Numbered from the stretch's first letter, positions 1 to 9,055 are shown. The stretch: DNA of 53,561 bases from Streptococcus sp. S784/96/1 (GCF_902729355.1 NZ_CACVCC010000017.1:1-53561); one strand, 5' to 3'. Program-made: numbers and translations. The notes: a model not told the origin generated them from the sequence alone.

Positions 1-87
1 ATGGACTGGTATAACTATGATAGACCACAAGAAATATTAAAAGGTATGACCCCTATGGAATTCAGGGAGTCATACCTTACTAACTAA
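1..87 (+). pseudogene. C-terminal end of an IS3-family transposase (OrfB), cut by the window edge
   Basis: An open frame runs from the window edge to TAA at 85-87. It reads NYDRPQ...LKGMTPMEF, the usual C-terminal tail of the DDE integrase (OrfB) of IS150/IS861-type IS3 elements (tyrosine-arginine-proline, then GMTP and EFR). Only 28 residues are visible, so the rest of the element, and whether it is intact, lie to the left. The family call rests on this tail and on the IS end that follows. Confidence 0.7.
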
Positions 88-127
88 TGTTCTTTTTTAC
101 ACTGTCTATTTTAGACGGGGCTTGACA
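88..127 (+). mobile_element. Right terminal end of the IS3-family element
   Basis: About 40 nt separate the transposase stop from the point where ccdA homology resumes. The stretch ends in TTGACA at 122-127, so its last two bases are CA, as IS3-family ends require. The exact border is inferred from where the CcdA reading (AGIS) breaks off. The left end and any target duplication are outside the window. Confidence 0.55.
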
Positions 128-308
128 GTGATATTCCAGCAACAAAAAACAAGGTATTAACCACAACCTTATACTGTGTCTTTTGAGAGTTTCCGTCACC
201 ATTTCCAGCTAAAATACCTACATAGACAGGTAAAATTGGCAAAACACAGGGAGAAAAAAATGACAACACCCCTTCTAGAAATAAGGTTACTATTTGAACA
301 ATATTCAT
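128..308 (-). pseudogene. ccdA: 5' part of a CcdA-like thiol-disulfide membrane transporter gene, truncated by an IS element
   Basis: Starting at ATG 308 (AGGA 8 nt upstream), about 60 residues match the first membrane helix of CcdA/DsbD-type proteins. They include the motif FFSPCVLPILPVYVG, whose cysteine shuttles electrons from cytoplasmic thioredoxin to extracellular thiol proteins. The match stops after NTLFFVAGIS, and the frame then enters the IS end and terminates within six codons. CcdA is normally about 220-240 residues with six helices, so the protein made here cannot work. The missing 3' part may lie beyond the IS, left of the window. Confidence 0.75.
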
Positions 309-374
309 AATCATTTCCTAACTTTAACTTGTATGATTTAATGATAACAACACCATTGCGTCTTGTCAAATTTA

Positions 375-400
375 AAAACTCTCAACTGTATGAGAGTTTT
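375..400 (-). terminator. Terminator after asnS (probably bidirectional)
   Basis: The inverted repeat AAAACTCTCA / TGAGAGTTTT has a 6-nt loop. It lies 11 nt past the asnS stop, with T-rich sequence on the asnS-distal side. It also faces the truncated ccdA. Confidence 0.75.
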
Positions 401-410
401 AATTTTAAGA

Positions 411-1757
411 TTAAGGTTTAATACGATGCAACATACGTGGGAATGGAATAGCTTCACGAATATGTTTTGTACCTGCTACGAATGTTACCATACGTTCGAT
501 ACCGATACCAAAACCACCGTGGGGTACAGAACCATATTTACGGAGGTCAAGATAGAATTCATACTCAGTCTTATCCATACCAAGTTCGTCCATTTTCGCA
601 ACAAGGGCATCGTAATCATCTTCACGCATTGAACCACCGATAATTTCGCCGTATCCTTCTGGAGCAAGCAAGTCTGCACAGAGCACACGCTCTGGGTTGC
701 TAGGTACTGGTTTCATGTAGAAAGCTTTAAAGCTTGCTGGGTAGTTCACAACAAAGGTTGGAACACCAAAGTAGTTTGAAATCCATGTTTCATGTGGTGA
801 ACCAAAGTCATCACCATGCTCAAGGTGTTCGTAATCTGTATCGTCATCATTTTCGTGTGCTTGAAGAAGGTCAATCGCTTCATCATAAGATACACGTTTG
901 AATGGATGATCAATGTAGCTCTTAAGGAGTTCTACGTCACGCTCAAGCGTTTCAAGTGCTTGTGGCGCACGGTCAATAACCCCTTGGATAAGGGCTTTAA
1001 CATAAGCCTCTTGAAGATCAAGCGACTCCTCATGAGTTAGGAATGAATACTCAGCATCCATCATCCAAAATTCTGTCAAGTGGCGACGTGTTTTTGATTT
1101 TTCAGCACGGAAAACTGGTCCAAAGTCAAAGACACGTCCAAGTGCCATAGCCCCTGCTTCAAGATACAATTGACCTGATTGGCTCAAGAAAGCTGGTTGA
1201 CCGAAGTAATCTGTTTCAAATAATTCTGTTGAGTCTTCGGCTGCATTTCCTGAAAGAATTGGGCTATCAAATTTGATGAAGCCATTTTTCTCAAAGAACT
1301 CATAAGTGGCATAGATGATAGCATTACGAACTTGTTGGATAGCCATTTGTCTACGTGAACGCAACCATAAATGACGGTTGTCCATCAAGAAATCTGTTCC
1401 ATGCTCTTTTGGTGTAATTGGGTAGTCAGTTGATTCACCAATCACTTCAAGATTTGTCACATCCAACTCGTAGCCAAATTTTGAACGCTCATCTTCTTTA
1501 ACAATTCCTGTGACATATACAGATGTTTCTTGGCTAAGGCGTTTGATAGCATCAAACTTAACTGTTCCTTCTTCTTCACCAAATGTTTCAATAAAGTTAG
1601 GCTTAAAAGCAACCGCTTGGAAGAAGGCTGTTCCATCACGTAACTGTAGGAACGCAATTTTTCCTTTACCTGACTTGTTGGCAACCCAAGCACCAATCGT
1701 TACTTCTTCGCCAACATACTGGCTCACTTGATTTATTGTAACTAATTTTCTAGACAT
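411..1757 (-). CDS. asnS: Asparaginyl-tRNA synthetase
   Basis: This 448-residue class II aminoacyl-tRNA synthetase charges tRNA-Asn with asparagine in the cytosol. An N-terminal OB-fold anticodon-binding domain (about residues 15-105) is followed by the class II core. Motif 2 ([16 protein letters not shown], about 216-231) and motif 3 ([10 protein letters not shown], 415-424) are both clear. The length is normal for bacterial AsnRS. The start at 1757 follows GAGA-type purines and matches the family start MSRKLVTI. The gene lies 51 nt downstream of aspC, so the two are probably co-transcribed, linking aspartate supply with Asn-tRNA charging as in other Firmicutes. Confidence 0.97.
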   Translation of the reverse strand: MSRKLVTINQVSQYVGEEVTIGAWVANKSGKGKIAFLQLRDGTAFFQAVAFKPNFIETFGEEEGTVKFDAIKRLSQETSVYVTGIVKEDERSKFGYELDVTNLEVIGESTDYPITPKEHGTDFLMDNRHLWLRSRRQMAIQQVRNAIIYATYEFFEKNGFIKFDSPILSGNAAEDSTELFETDYFGQPAFLSQSGQLYLEAGAMALGRVFDFGPVFRAEKSKTRRHLTEFWMMDAEYSFLTHEESLDLQEAYVKALIQGVIDRAPQALETLERDVELLKSYIDHPFKRVSYDEAIDLLQAHENDDDTDYEHLEHGDDFGSPHETWISNYFGVPTFVVNYPASFKAFYMKPVPSNPERVLCADLLAPEGYGEIIGGSMREDDYDALVAKMDELGMDKTEYEFYLDLRKYGSVPHGGFGIGIERMVTFVAGTKHIREAIPFPRMLHRIKP

Positions 1758-1808
1758 GTTCTCTCTTTTCTTATTAAATTTTATTCTAATACTAAATTCT
1801 CAAATGAT

Positions 1809-2990
1809 TTAAGCTTCCATAAACGCTCTGATACGTCTGACAGCTTCTCTTAAGGTATCCAAATCGGTCGCATAGCTCATTCGAATATTTTCTGGAGCTC
1901 CAAATCCTTCACCAGTCACCAAAGCGACTCCTGCTTCTTCCAAAATAGCATTGGTAAAGTCTGTGACATTATCATAGCCTTTCATTGCCATAGCTTTTTT
2001 GACATTCGGGAAAAGATAAAAGGCACCTTGTGGCTTGTTAACCTCAAAACCTGGTACTTCGCACAGTAAAGGATAAATGGCATTCAGACGTTCTTCAAAA
2101 GCCTGACGCATTTCCTCTGTAGAAGTTTGGTTACCTGTTAAAGCTTCAATGGCAGCATATTGAGCAGCTGTGGTTAAATTTGACGTTGTCTGGCTAATGA
2201 TTTTCCCCATAGCAGAGATAATTTCAGCATTCCCTACCGCAAACCCAACGCGCCAACCTGTCATCGAATAGGCTTTAGCAACACCATTGACAACAATTGT
2301 TTGCTCACGAATGACCTCAGAAATACTAGAAATTGGTGTAAATTCTGCTCCATTATAAACCAAGCGTCCATAGATATCATCAGCCAAAATTAAAATACTA
2401 TTGACAACAGCCCAATTACCAATCGCTTCAAGCTCCTCACGACTATAAACAGAACCTGTTGGATTTGATGGAGAGTTAAGCAACAATACTTTTGTCTTAT
2501 CTGTGCGAACTGCTTCTAGCTGCTCGACCGTTACCTTAAAATCTGTCGCTTCTGTCGTTTGAACAAAGACTGGCTTACCCTCAGCAATGATAACCTGCTC
2601 CGAATAAGAAACCCAATAAGGCGTTGGAATAATGACCTCATCGCCTGCATTTAACACCGCCATGAAAAAAGTATAAAGGATAAACTTAGCTCCCGTTCCA
2701 GCAACAACTTGATCGGGAGAAACCTTATAGCCATAATAATTTTCCATATAAGTAGTGATGGCCGTTTTTAAATTCGGAAGACCACTAGCCACCGTATAAA
2801 ATGAGGCTGAGCCATTCTCGATAGAAACAATACCTGCATCACAAATGTGCTTAGGCGTTACAAAATCAGGCTCACCAACCGTCAGACTAATAACATCTCG
2901 TCCTTCTGCTTTCAAGGCCTTAGCTCTAGCTGCTGCCGCCAAAGTAACGCTTTCTTCCATTGCTAACACACGATTTGATAAAACTGTCAT
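1809..2990 (-). CDS. aspC: Aspartate aminotransferase (class I, PLP-dependent)
   Basis: This 393-residue fold-type I aminotransferase interconverts aspartate and 2-oxoglutarate with oxaloacetate and glutamate. The PLP lysine is K239 in GVAKAYSMTGWR. The NPSNPTG-type loop (172-179) and the ADDIYG segment (203-208) are in place. AAGGAGGGA sits just upstream of ATG 2990. A TATAAT (3093-3098) overlapping the dinG stop may be a promoter for aspC-asnS, although its -35 is poor. In many Firmicutes a TseB/YpmB-like gene lies between dinG and aspC. Here only 108 bp separate them and no such gene is readable. Confidence 0.95.
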   Translation of the reverse strand: MTVLSNRVLAMEESVTLAAAARAKALKAEGRDVISLTVGEPDFVTPKHICDAGIVSIENGSASFYTVASGLPNLKTAITTYMENYYGYKVSPDQVVAGTGAKFILYTFFMAVLNAGDEVIIPTPYWVSYSEQVIIAEGKPVFVQTTEATDFKVTVEQLEAVRTDKTKVLLLNSPSNPTGSVYSREELEAIGNWAVVNSILILADDIYGRLVYNGAEFTPISSISEVIREQTIVVNGVAKAYSMTGWRVGFAVGNAEIISAMGKIISQTTSNLTTAAQYAAIEALTGNQTSTEEMRQAFEERLNAIYPLLCEVPGFEVNKPQGAFYLFPNVKKAMAMKGYDNVTDFTNAILEEAGVALVTGEGFGAPENIRMSYATDLDTLREAVRRIRAFMEA

Positions 2991-3098
2991 AGTCCCTCCT
3001 TGGTTCCTCTGTAGGAAACTTGGGGAAATAGCTAAGCAGACACTTTGAACTGACTTCCATCACTATTTCCGATAAATGATATTTATCTTCTCATTATA

Positions 3099-5567
3099 TC
3101 AGACTTTATCAAAAAAATAACCTATTTCTGTAAGAATTTTTGGAAAGCTTTGAATTTGTAGCTCAGTTTGTTCAGAAAGTGACTCTTGAATCTCTTGACC
3201 ATACGATTTTGTCACAAGTCTCTTATCTAAAATAATAACAGCAGAGGTCTGATTCTTTCGTCTGATACTCCTCCCTAAAGCCTGCTTTAAACGTAAAATA
3301 GTTAAGGGTAAGTGATAGTCATAAAAAGGCTCTTTCCCGCTTTCTCTTAGGTAATTATCCATTTTCTGACTAATTGCTGTCTGAGGATTATCAAAAGGTA
3401 GGCGGCTTATCACCGTAATTAACTGATTCTGGTTGGCAAAATCCATTCCCTCCCAAAAAGCACCTGCTCCCAATAACAGTTGACTTTCCCCTCTATCAAA
3501 CCTTTTTTTGAGACTAGTTGCCTCTCCATTTCGGTGCTGACAAAGGTGAGCAATTCCCCATTCTTCTAAAATTTGAGAAAACGCCAGCATCATTTTATTA
3601 GAGATAAAAAGTACCAATACTGGCTTATCTAACAGCAGTAAATCCTTAATCCGCTCTGCTATTTCATAAAGGTAGCGTCTTGTAGAAACTTCCATAATAT
3701 CTGGCATGCTACTATCCACAAAAAGCTTCTGGCTTACCTCATAAGGTTTTGAAAAACTATCTAAACTATAGTCCTCGTAACCAAGTAAATCTGCCACGGT
3801 AACATGATGCCCTATTTGTAAAGTCGCTGAAGTAAAGTAGGTTTTTTGAGTTTCTGGAAGAAACTTTGGGAGAGACATAAAATCTAGGCTCGCACTTTTC
3901 AACACTAAACGTCGATAATCAGAAAACACCTCTTCCTCAATCCATATCTGATTGAATGGTTTATCCAAAAGTTTCTTCAATTCTACAAGAATAGGTAACT
4001 CCAACTCCTTCAGATATAGTCTCAACTGTGCTAAGGTATCTTCATCTGGTTGCTTCCCGCTATCAGAAAACTGTTGCGACAGATGATTTAATTCAAATTG
4101 AATCCCTTCTAAGAGACGCCTATGTAGGGTATTTTGCACATCATCGAAGCTCTGCTCGATTTCTTCTAAGAATGTTTTAATATTACCGCTTCTATGTGAA
4201 AAAGCTTCTAAGTTAAGAAAAAATCTCTGAGCTTCATCAACAACCAATGTTTTGCCTGCTACAAAGTTCTTATCATCCTCTACTCTAGTTAAAAAATAAG
4301 CATGATTTGTCACGATAATCTTGCTCATTTTCGCCAACTGATAATGTCGTTCCCAAAAATCATAATCTGCAAAGAAACTTCTCCGACTTAAATCACCATC
4401 ATGTTGAATGCGAGAAAAATACGCTCCAAAACGCTGCTTTTGACCAATTTCATCCATATCTCCTGTTTCAGTCTCACAAAGCCAGACCAAGATCTGCATT
4501 TTGTAGCGGTTAACCACTGGATTTTGATCAACTGTCATTAAACTCTCCAAAAATTTATCTAAACTGATATAGTTTTTAGGACTCTTCAAACTCTGAGCAG
4601 AAACATTAAAAACCTCCTCTAAACGCTTGATTTCCCCTAACATCATCTGATCTTGGAGCACCTTAGTTGGTACTGTAACGATAATTTGCCCAACATCTGG
4701 ATTGGCCAAAAGTGGCAACAAATAGCCATAGGTTTTTCCAATGCCAGTTCCTGCTTCAATAAAGGCAGGGTTTCTGTCGCTAAACCGCTCTGCTATTTTT
4801 TCTGAAAAAAGCTGTTGCTGAGGACGCTTATCAAGATCTAAAAGCGCTAAATTCATTTCAAAATCTTGAGATAGTTGCCGCTGAGCTCCAAAACTATGAG
4901 GTCTTTTCAAAACCAAGCCGCCTATTTCAATCACCTCAGGGCTAAGCGGCTCTGCCTTTTTACCTCGATAAATATCATCAATAATAAGCCTTGTCTCAAA
5001 AAGCAAATAGTCGCTAAAATCAAGAATCCTCTCTAAGGTGATGAGTGGTAAGCTTCTGATTTTTGCCTGCAAATGTAACAGTAACTCTGCTGTCGCCCGC
5101 GCATCAGCAATCGCGGTGTGGGCATCTAGTAATTCAATTCCCAAGAACCGAGCGAGATTTTCGAGAGTATAGCGTTCCAAATTTGGAAAGAAAATTTGAG
5201 ATAACTCCACTGTATCAACCAAAGGAGAACGTAACTCAAATCCCTCCATAAAAAGTTCCTCCGCCAAGAGATTGGCATCAAACTTAACATTGTGGGCAAC
5301 AAAAATAGCACCATCAATCAAGTCAAAAATGGCTTTAGCAACTTGAGAAAAATCAGGTGCTTTTGCCAATCGTTCATCTGTTAAACCTGTTAAGGAAATA
5401 ATATGATCACTCAAGGCCTCATGGGGATTAACATCACTTTCAAACGTCTCTACAACCTTACCATTTTCCAGAATAACAATTCCAACTTGAATAATTTTAG
5501 CAAGACTAGAAGCCGAGGTCGCTTCTAAATCCACGATAGCATACCGTGTTCTATCCATTTGTTTCAT
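3099..5567 (-). CDS. dinG: DinG-type protein: DEDDh 3'-5' exonuclease fused to a helicase-like domain
   Basis: 822 residues. The N-terminal DnaQ-like exonuclease carries the DEDDh set: D13 and E15 in DLEATS, the HN at 92-93, H150 and D155 in HTAIADA. An XPD/DinG-like superfamily 2 ATPase follows, with Walker A EAGTGIGKT (271-279), a DEAQ box near 440 and a C-terminal QALGRSIRR motif VI. The four cysteines of the Fe-S cluster found in E. coli DinG are absent. This is typical of Firmicutes DinG, where the exonuclease is thought to be the main activity. A role in DNA repair is inferred from the family. The start codon seems to be leaderless (see promoter). Confidence 0.92.
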   Translation of the reverse strand: MKQMDRTRYAIVDLEATSASSLAKIIQVGIVILENGKVVETFESDVNPHEALSDHIISLTGLTDERLAKAPDFSQVAKAIFDLIDGAIFVAHNVKFDANLLAEELFMEGFELRSPLVDTVELSQIFFPNLERYTLENLARFLGIELLDAHTAIADARATAELLLHLQAKIRSLPLITLERILDFSDYLLFETRLIIDDIYRGKKAEPLSPEVIEIGGLVLKRPHSFGAQRQLSQDFEMNLALLDLDKRPQQQLFSEKIAERFSDRNPAFIEAGTGIGKTYGYLLPLLANPDVGQIIVTVPTKVLQDQMMLGEIKRLEEVFNVSAQSLKSPKNYISLDKFLESLMTVDQNPVVNRYKMQILVWLCETETGDMDEIGQKQRFGAYFSRIQHDGDLSRRSFFADYDFWERHYQLAKMSKIIVTNHAYFLTRVEDDKNFVAGKTLVVDEAQRFFLNLEAFSHRSGNIKTFLEEIEQSFDDVQNTLHRRLLEGIQFELNHLSQQFSDSGKQPDEDTLAQLRLYLKELELPILVELKKLLDKPFNQIWIEEEVFSDYRRLVLKSASLDFMSLPKFLPETQKTYFTSATLQIGHHVTVADLLGYEDYSLDSFSKPYEVSQKLFVDSSMPDIMEVSTRRYLYEIAERIKDLLLLDKPVLVLFISNKMMLAFSQILEEWGIAHLCQHRNGEATSLKKRFDRGESQLLLGAGAFWEGMDFANQNQLITVISRLPFDNPQTAISQKMDNYLRESGKEPFYDYHLPLTILRLKQALGRSIRRKNQTSAVIILDKRLVTKSYGQEIQESLSEQTELQIQSFPKILTEIGYFFDKV

Positions 5568-5574
5568 AAAACCT

Positions 5575-5603
5575 ATTATAGCGCTTTAAAGCAAAAATTT
5601 CTA
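5575..5603 (-). promoter_or_regulatory. Promoter of dinG; predicts a leaderless mRNA
   Basis: A TATAAT (5575-5580) has TAGAAA (5598-5603) 17 nt upstream. Only 7 nt (AGGTTTT) lie between the -10 box and ATG 5567, so transcription should begin at or next to the start codon, leaving no room for a transcribed Shine-Dalgarno. Confidence 0.65.
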
Positions 5604-5628
5604 ATACTTTTAAGCCCTCAATAACATA

Positions 5629-5658
5629 AAAGAACCAACTTTTTACAGAAGGTTCTTT
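5629..5658 (-). terminator. Probable terminator downstream of the BI-1 gene
   Basis: An 8-bp inverted repeat AAAGAACC / GGTTCTTT with a 14-nt loop lies between the BI-1 stop (5704) and the dinG promoter. The following T tract is short, so the call is moderate. Confidence 0.5.
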
Positions 5659-5703
5659 AGAATCAACTATTAATCTACTAACATTGCTTAATACTTTTAC
5701 ATT

Positions 5704-6399
5704 TTAATCGTTTCGTCCTAAAATGCGGAGCAAGCTAAGGAAGAGATTGATAAAGTCAAGATAGAGACTAAGCGCCATCGAAATTGCCCAGCCATCTCCC
5801 ACACGACCACCAGTTTGTTGATAAACCTGTTTAATCATCTGGTTATCATAAGCAATCAAACCTGAGAAAATCAAAACAGATAATATACTAATAATATAAC
5901 TCATGGTCCCAGAACCAATAATCATATTTACTAAACTAGCAATCAACATACCAATCAAAGCAGCAATGAGAGCCTTTCCCATGCTAGACAAATCTTTTTT
6001 TACGGTCACACCTACAATTGCCATCGCTCCAAAGACCAAAGCAGATGATACAAAAGCTTGAAAAACAGTCGTTTGGGCATACATCAGTAGGATAAAGCTA
6101 AGCGTAAAACCATTAAGAGCAGAATAAGTTAAAAAGAGTGGTAAAGCCATGGGACTATTCTTGCGTGCCGCACCAGAAGCAAAAAAGACAAGTCCTAATT
6201 CCGCAAAAATTGCCAAATAATAAATCATAGGAGCATTAGCTAAAATACCGATTAAATTGTGTGGGAATAAATACAACATAACATAAGAGACAAGAGCTGA
6301 CAGACCTATCCCAATACCAACCAAACCATAAATCTTAGCAAAAAAGCGACTCAAACCTGCATCGGTTTGTGTGTAAATAACATTATTATCAAATTCCAT
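5704..6399 (-). CDS. Bax inhibitor-1/YccA family membrane protein
   Basis: A 231-residue, strongly hydrophobic protein with about seven membrane helices and the BI-1 layout: [21 protein letters not shown] at the N-terminus and a C-terminal [17 protein letters not shown] with the acidic residue typical of the family. BI-1 proteins are thought to act as pH-sensitive calcium leak channels in the plasma membrane, and their role in streptococci is not settled. The start at 6399 is preceded by GAGG. The gene has its own intergenic regions on both sides and is probably monocistronic. Confidence 0.88.
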   Translation of the reverse strand: MEFDNNVIYTQTDAGLSRFFAKIYGLVGIGIGLSALVSYVMLYLFPHNLIGILANAPMIYYLAIFAELGLVFFASGAARKNSPMALPLFLTYSALNGFTLSFILLMYAQTTVFQAFVSSALVFGAMAIVGVTVKKDLSSMGKALIAALIGMLIASLVNMIIGSGTMSYIISILSVLIFSGLIAYDNQMIKQVYQQTGGRVGDGWAISMALSLYLDFINLFLSLLRILGRND

Positions 6400-6500
6400 T
6401 ATATAACCTCTTCATTTTATTATTGAGTACACCCAGATATGTAATACGACTCCCTAGTCAATTTTCCAACTGAGCAAACTTCTATTACTAAATCAACTTT

Positions 6501-7004
6501 CTAACGATTGTGACTGCCAAGTTCTTTCCGCCTGAAAAATGACCGTCTTTGCCAAACATGTCTCAGAGGAGTTGCTGCCTCCTTGATAGCCCAGTATTTA
6601 TCAACCATTGTTACAATATAACCTTCTTTATAGCGAGGCGGAGCAATCGTTGCTCCCCACATATGCTTAAGAATAATGTCCTCTTCCTTACGATTCAAAT
6701 CAATTAATTTTCTGGCATTACGCACGGCAATACGAGGATGCGTCCAAGCATGACCTTTTTTAAATTTGGTATCGCGCCAATCATAATAAAACATATCATG
6801 TAATAGCCCTCCACGTGCCGTAGATTTTGCATCCCACCCTAATTTCTTTGCAATTTTAAAACTGGTGTAAGCGACATTTATCGAATGCTCATAACGTGTC
6901 GAATGCTGATGTTGCACAATAGTATCTAACTTTTTAAATCGTGGATGATCAATTAAGTCCCTCACATGCGCCATAAACTCAGGGTCTTTTATGTAGTGCT
7001 CCAT
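6501..7004 (-). CDS. HD-domain phosphohydrolase family protein
   Basis: A 167-residue soluble protein of the HD superfamily. The metal-binding set includes EHS (H40), LLHD (H69, D70) and a downstream HAWTHP histidine cluster (85-89). It resembles small stand-alone HD hydrolases of Firmicutes, whose substrates (nucleotides or related phosphates) are mostly unknown, so no substrate is assigned. A strong GGAGGTGA precedes ATG 7004. The gene follows trmH by 37 nt on the same strand and could share its transcript. The C-terminus is rich in Arg and Lys. Confidence 0.8.
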   Translation of the reverse strand: MEHYIKDPEFMAHVRDLIDHPRFKKLDTIVQHQHSTRYEHSINVAYTSFKIAKKLGWDAKSTARGGLLHDMFYYDWRDTKFKKGHAWTHPRIAVRNARKLIDLNRKEEDIILKHMWGATIAPPRYKEGYIVTMVDKYWAIKEAATPLRHVWQRRSFFRRKELGSHNR

Positions 7005-7041
7005 AACGAATCACCTCCTAAAGCCATTATACCATCTTTGC

Positions 7042-7782
7042 TTAAATCAAGCTGAAAATAAGTATACCAGCTGCCACTGCAACATTCAAACTTTCCGCTT
7101 GGCCAGGCATGGTTATATGAACCAGCTGATCAGCCTCTTTAGTCATCATTTCTGAAATCCCATTGCCCTCATTTCCCATAACTAAAGCAAAGCTATCAAG
7201 TTGATTGAGTTGGCGATAATCAACGGATTCCTTAGATAAAGTTGTCGCTAAAATAGGCACAGCCGACGCTTTTAACAAAGCAATCGTATCACTTGTACAA
7301 TGACGCCAAATTGGCAGGTGAAAATGTGAGCCCTGCATCGAACGCAAGGTTTTTTGATTATAAATATCAGCTGTCTTATCAGACAAAAATACCCCATCAA
7401 AACCAGCCGCATCCGCTGTCCTAATCATCGTGCCTACATTGCCAGGATCTTGAACATCTTCTAAAAAGAGGTAGCGTCCCAATAGGGCATCCGGTAAACT
7501 TTTTTCACTAAAAGCCACTTCTGCGACAATTCCTTGGGGACTAGGGGAGTCAGACAGGTCTTTCAAAATTTCTGGCGTGACCACAAGAACATTCGAAAAA
7601 TCATCTAGTCGTTCGACCATATCCTCTAACACAAAAATCTGTAAGATTTCTGCACCTGACTGAAGTGCTTCATCGACCAAATGCCATCCCTCAATCAGGT
7701 AAGAAAATTGACGATATTTTTTTTGAAGTAATTTTTTTGCCGCCTTAATGGTTGGATTCATTCGTGATGTTATTTTTTGCAT
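7042..7782 (-). CDS. TrmH/SpoU family RNA 2'-O-methyltransferase
   Basis: This 246-residue SPOUT methyltransferase uses S-adenosylmethionine to methylate a ribose 2'-OH in rRNA or tRNA. Motif 1 is DPGNVGTMIRTADAAGF (112-128), motif 2 ALVMGNEGNGIS (about 198-209) and motif 3 MPGQAESLNVAVAAGI (about 225-240), which form the deep trefoil knot. The N-terminal substrate-binding domain is of the usual size. The exact RNA target cannot be told from sequence. The start codon lies 6 nt after a TATAAT, so the mRNA is probably leaderless. It diverges from the lysozyme gene, which has the same feature. Confidence 0.92.
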   Translation of the reverse strand: MQKITSRMNPTIKAAKKLLQKKYRQFSYLIEGWHLVDEALQSGAEILQIFVLEDMVERLDDFSNVLVVTPEILKDLSDSPSPQGIVAEVAFSEKSLPDALLGRYLFLEDVQDPGNVGTMIRTADAAGFDGVFLSDKTADIYNQKTLRSMQGSHFHLPIWRHCTSDTIALLKASAVPILATTLSKESVDYRQLNQLDSFALVMGNEGNGISEMMTKEADQLVHITMPGQAESLNVAVAAGILIFSLI

Positions 7783-7788
7783 AAAACT

Positions 7789-7817
7789 ATTATATCAAAT
7801 TTTAAAAAAACAGTTAA
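7789..7817 (-). promoter_or_regulatory. Promoter of trmH; predicts a leaderless mRNA
   Basis: TATAAT (7789-7794) is preceded by TGA, giving an extended -10, with TTAACT (7812-7817) 17 nt upstream. Six nt (AGTTTT) separate the -10 box from ATG 7782. Confidence 0.7.
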
Positions 7818-7823
7818 GAAACT

Positions 7824-7852
7824 TTGATTTTTATAAGAAATTCAAGTATAAT
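7824..7852 (+). promoter_or_regulatory. Promoter of the lysozyme gene; predicts a leaderless mRNA
   Basis: TTGATT (7824-7829), a 17-nt spacer and TATAAT (7847-7852). The ATG at 7860 begins 7 nt after the -10 box. The in-frame TTG at 7824 and ATG at 7851 are parts of the promoter and are unlikely to be start codons. Confidence 0.75.
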
Positions 7853-7859
7853 GCAGGTA

Positions 7860-8738
7860 ATGAGAAAACGAATTAAACCCATACTGATTTTGTTATTTAT
7901 TAGTATCTTTCTGTTTACCTTAGTCTCTACTAAAGCACGGCACGATTATACACAAAAGCAGATTACAATAGCTAATAAAAAAATGTTAGCCGAATCAAAA
8001 GCTGCTCAAACAGCTGCCAAAAAAGCTGAAAAGGAGAAGAAAAAACAACAGGACGATGAACCACTTATTCTTAATCCTATTATTGATGTCTCCGGCTGGC
8101 AGCTACCGAGCGATATTGATTACGATACTTTATCCGCTAATATTTCTGGTGCTATTATCCGTGTCTTTGGAGGCTCACAAATTACCGCTGACAATAATGC
8201 CGCCCATACCACAGGAATTGACAAATCTTTTAAAACCCATATTACTGAATTTCAAAAACGCAGTGTCCCTGTTGCAGTCTATAGCTACGCCCTTGGTCGC
8301 AGTGTTGCTGAAATGAAAGAAGAGGCTAGGATTTTTTATGAAAATGCTTCCCCTTATGACCCTACATTTTATTGGATTGATGTCGAAGAAGTGACCATGA
8401 AAAATATGGATGCTGGTGTCGAAGCATTTCGTAAAGAACTCAAAAAACTAGGTGCTGAAAATGTCGGCATTTACATTGGAACGTTCTTCATGGCGGAACA
8501 AAGTATTTCAGTTGATAAATTTGATGCTGTCTGGATTCCTACCTATGGAGATAATTCTGGTTACTACAATGCTGCGCCACAGACAGATTTATCCTATGAC
8601 CTTCATCAATATACTTCAAACGGTTGGGTTAGCGGTTCTTCAGGTCTACTTGATCTTAACCAAATTTCACCCGTATCTGATAATCCCAAAGCAATCTACG
8701 AAAAACTTTTTGGACCAATCAAAGAAAAAACAGAATAA
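7860..8738 (+). CDS. Membrane-anchored GH25 (Chalaropsis-type) lysozyme
   Basis: 292 residues from the chosen ATG. One N-terminal membrane segment (about 8-24) is followed by a charged Lys/Ala-rich linker (about 35-68) and a glycoside hydrolase 25 domain. The catalytic acids lie in DVSGW (D76) and FYWIDVEE (D174, E176). GH25 enzymes cut the MurNAc-GlcNAc bond of peptidoglycan. With no signal cleavage site visible, the enzyme probably stays tethered outside the membrane and acts in wall turnover. The start at 7860 is chosen because upstream in-frame starts fall inside the -35 and -10 boxes. A terminator follows the stop. Confidence 0.92.
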   Translation: MRKRIKPILILLFISIFLFTLVSTKARHDYTQKQITIANKKMLAESKAAQTAAKKAEKEKKKQQDDEPLILNPIIDVSGWQLPSDIDYDTLSANISGAIIRVFGGSQITADNNAAHTTGIDKSFKTHITEFQKRSVPVAVYSYALGRSVAEMKEEARIFYENASPYDPTFYWIDVEEVTMKNMDAGVEAFRKELKKLGAENVGIYIGTFFMAEQSISVDKFDAVWIPTYGDNSGYYNAAPQTDLSYDLHQYTSNGWVSGSSGLLDLNQISPVSDNPKAIYEKLFGPIKEKTE

Positions 8739-8754
8739 TCAGGTCCGATAAAAC

Positions 8755-8785
8755 TAAGATGAAACACGTTTGTTTCGTCTTTTTG
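8755..8785 (+). terminator. Terminator of the lysozyme gene
   Basis: The stem AAGATGAAACA / TGTTTCGTCTT (one G-T pair) with a short loop is followed by TTTTTG. Confidence 0.8.
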
Positions 8786-8869
8786 TTTGATAAACATATT
8801 GTTAGTCTCTACATTAGTTTATTCTTAATCTCTGTGCTTTGGCAATCCTCAATATTCGAAATAACTCTC

Positions 8870-8898
8870 TTGCTTTTACTAACATTTTAAGTTAAAAT
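8870..8898 (+). promoter_or_regulatory. Promoter of the riboswitch-thiT transcript
   Basis: TTGCTT (8870-8875), a 17-nt spacer and TAAAAT (8893-8898), ending about 20 nt before the riboswitch begins. Confidence 0.65.
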
Positions 8899-8919
8899 AC
8901 AGTTATTAAAATTATTTTT

Positions 8920-9055
8920 ATACACAAGGGAGTGCCTTTGGCTGAGATCGCATCTGCGAAATCCTCATTACCTGATCTCGTTAGGACGAGCGTAGGGATT
9001 GTGACAAACTGACATCTAAAAAGATGCTCCTTTGTGTATAGACAAAGGAGTTTTT
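8920..9055 (+). promoter_or_regulatory. TPP (thiamine pyrophosphate) riboswitch controlling thiT
   Basis: The aptamer (about 8922-9004) has the conserved THI-box pieces GGGAGTGC, CTGAGA, ACCTGATCT and GCGTAGGGA. P1 is CACAA (8923-8927) with TTGTG (8999-9003). Downstream, CTCCTTTGT / ACAAAGGAG (9027-9050) forms a perfect 9-bp stem followed by five T. It contains the thiT Shine-Dalgarno, so it can both terminate transcription and hide the ribosome site. The 5' P1 strand and its flank (8920-8931) can instead pair with 9028-9039, opening that stem. Binding of TPP would close P1 and turn thiT off. Confidence 0.93.

Noticed and set aside
7824..7859. Longer lysozyme start at TTG 7824 or ATG 7851
   Set aside because: These codons are parts of the -35 and -10 boxes, so they would not be in the mRNA.
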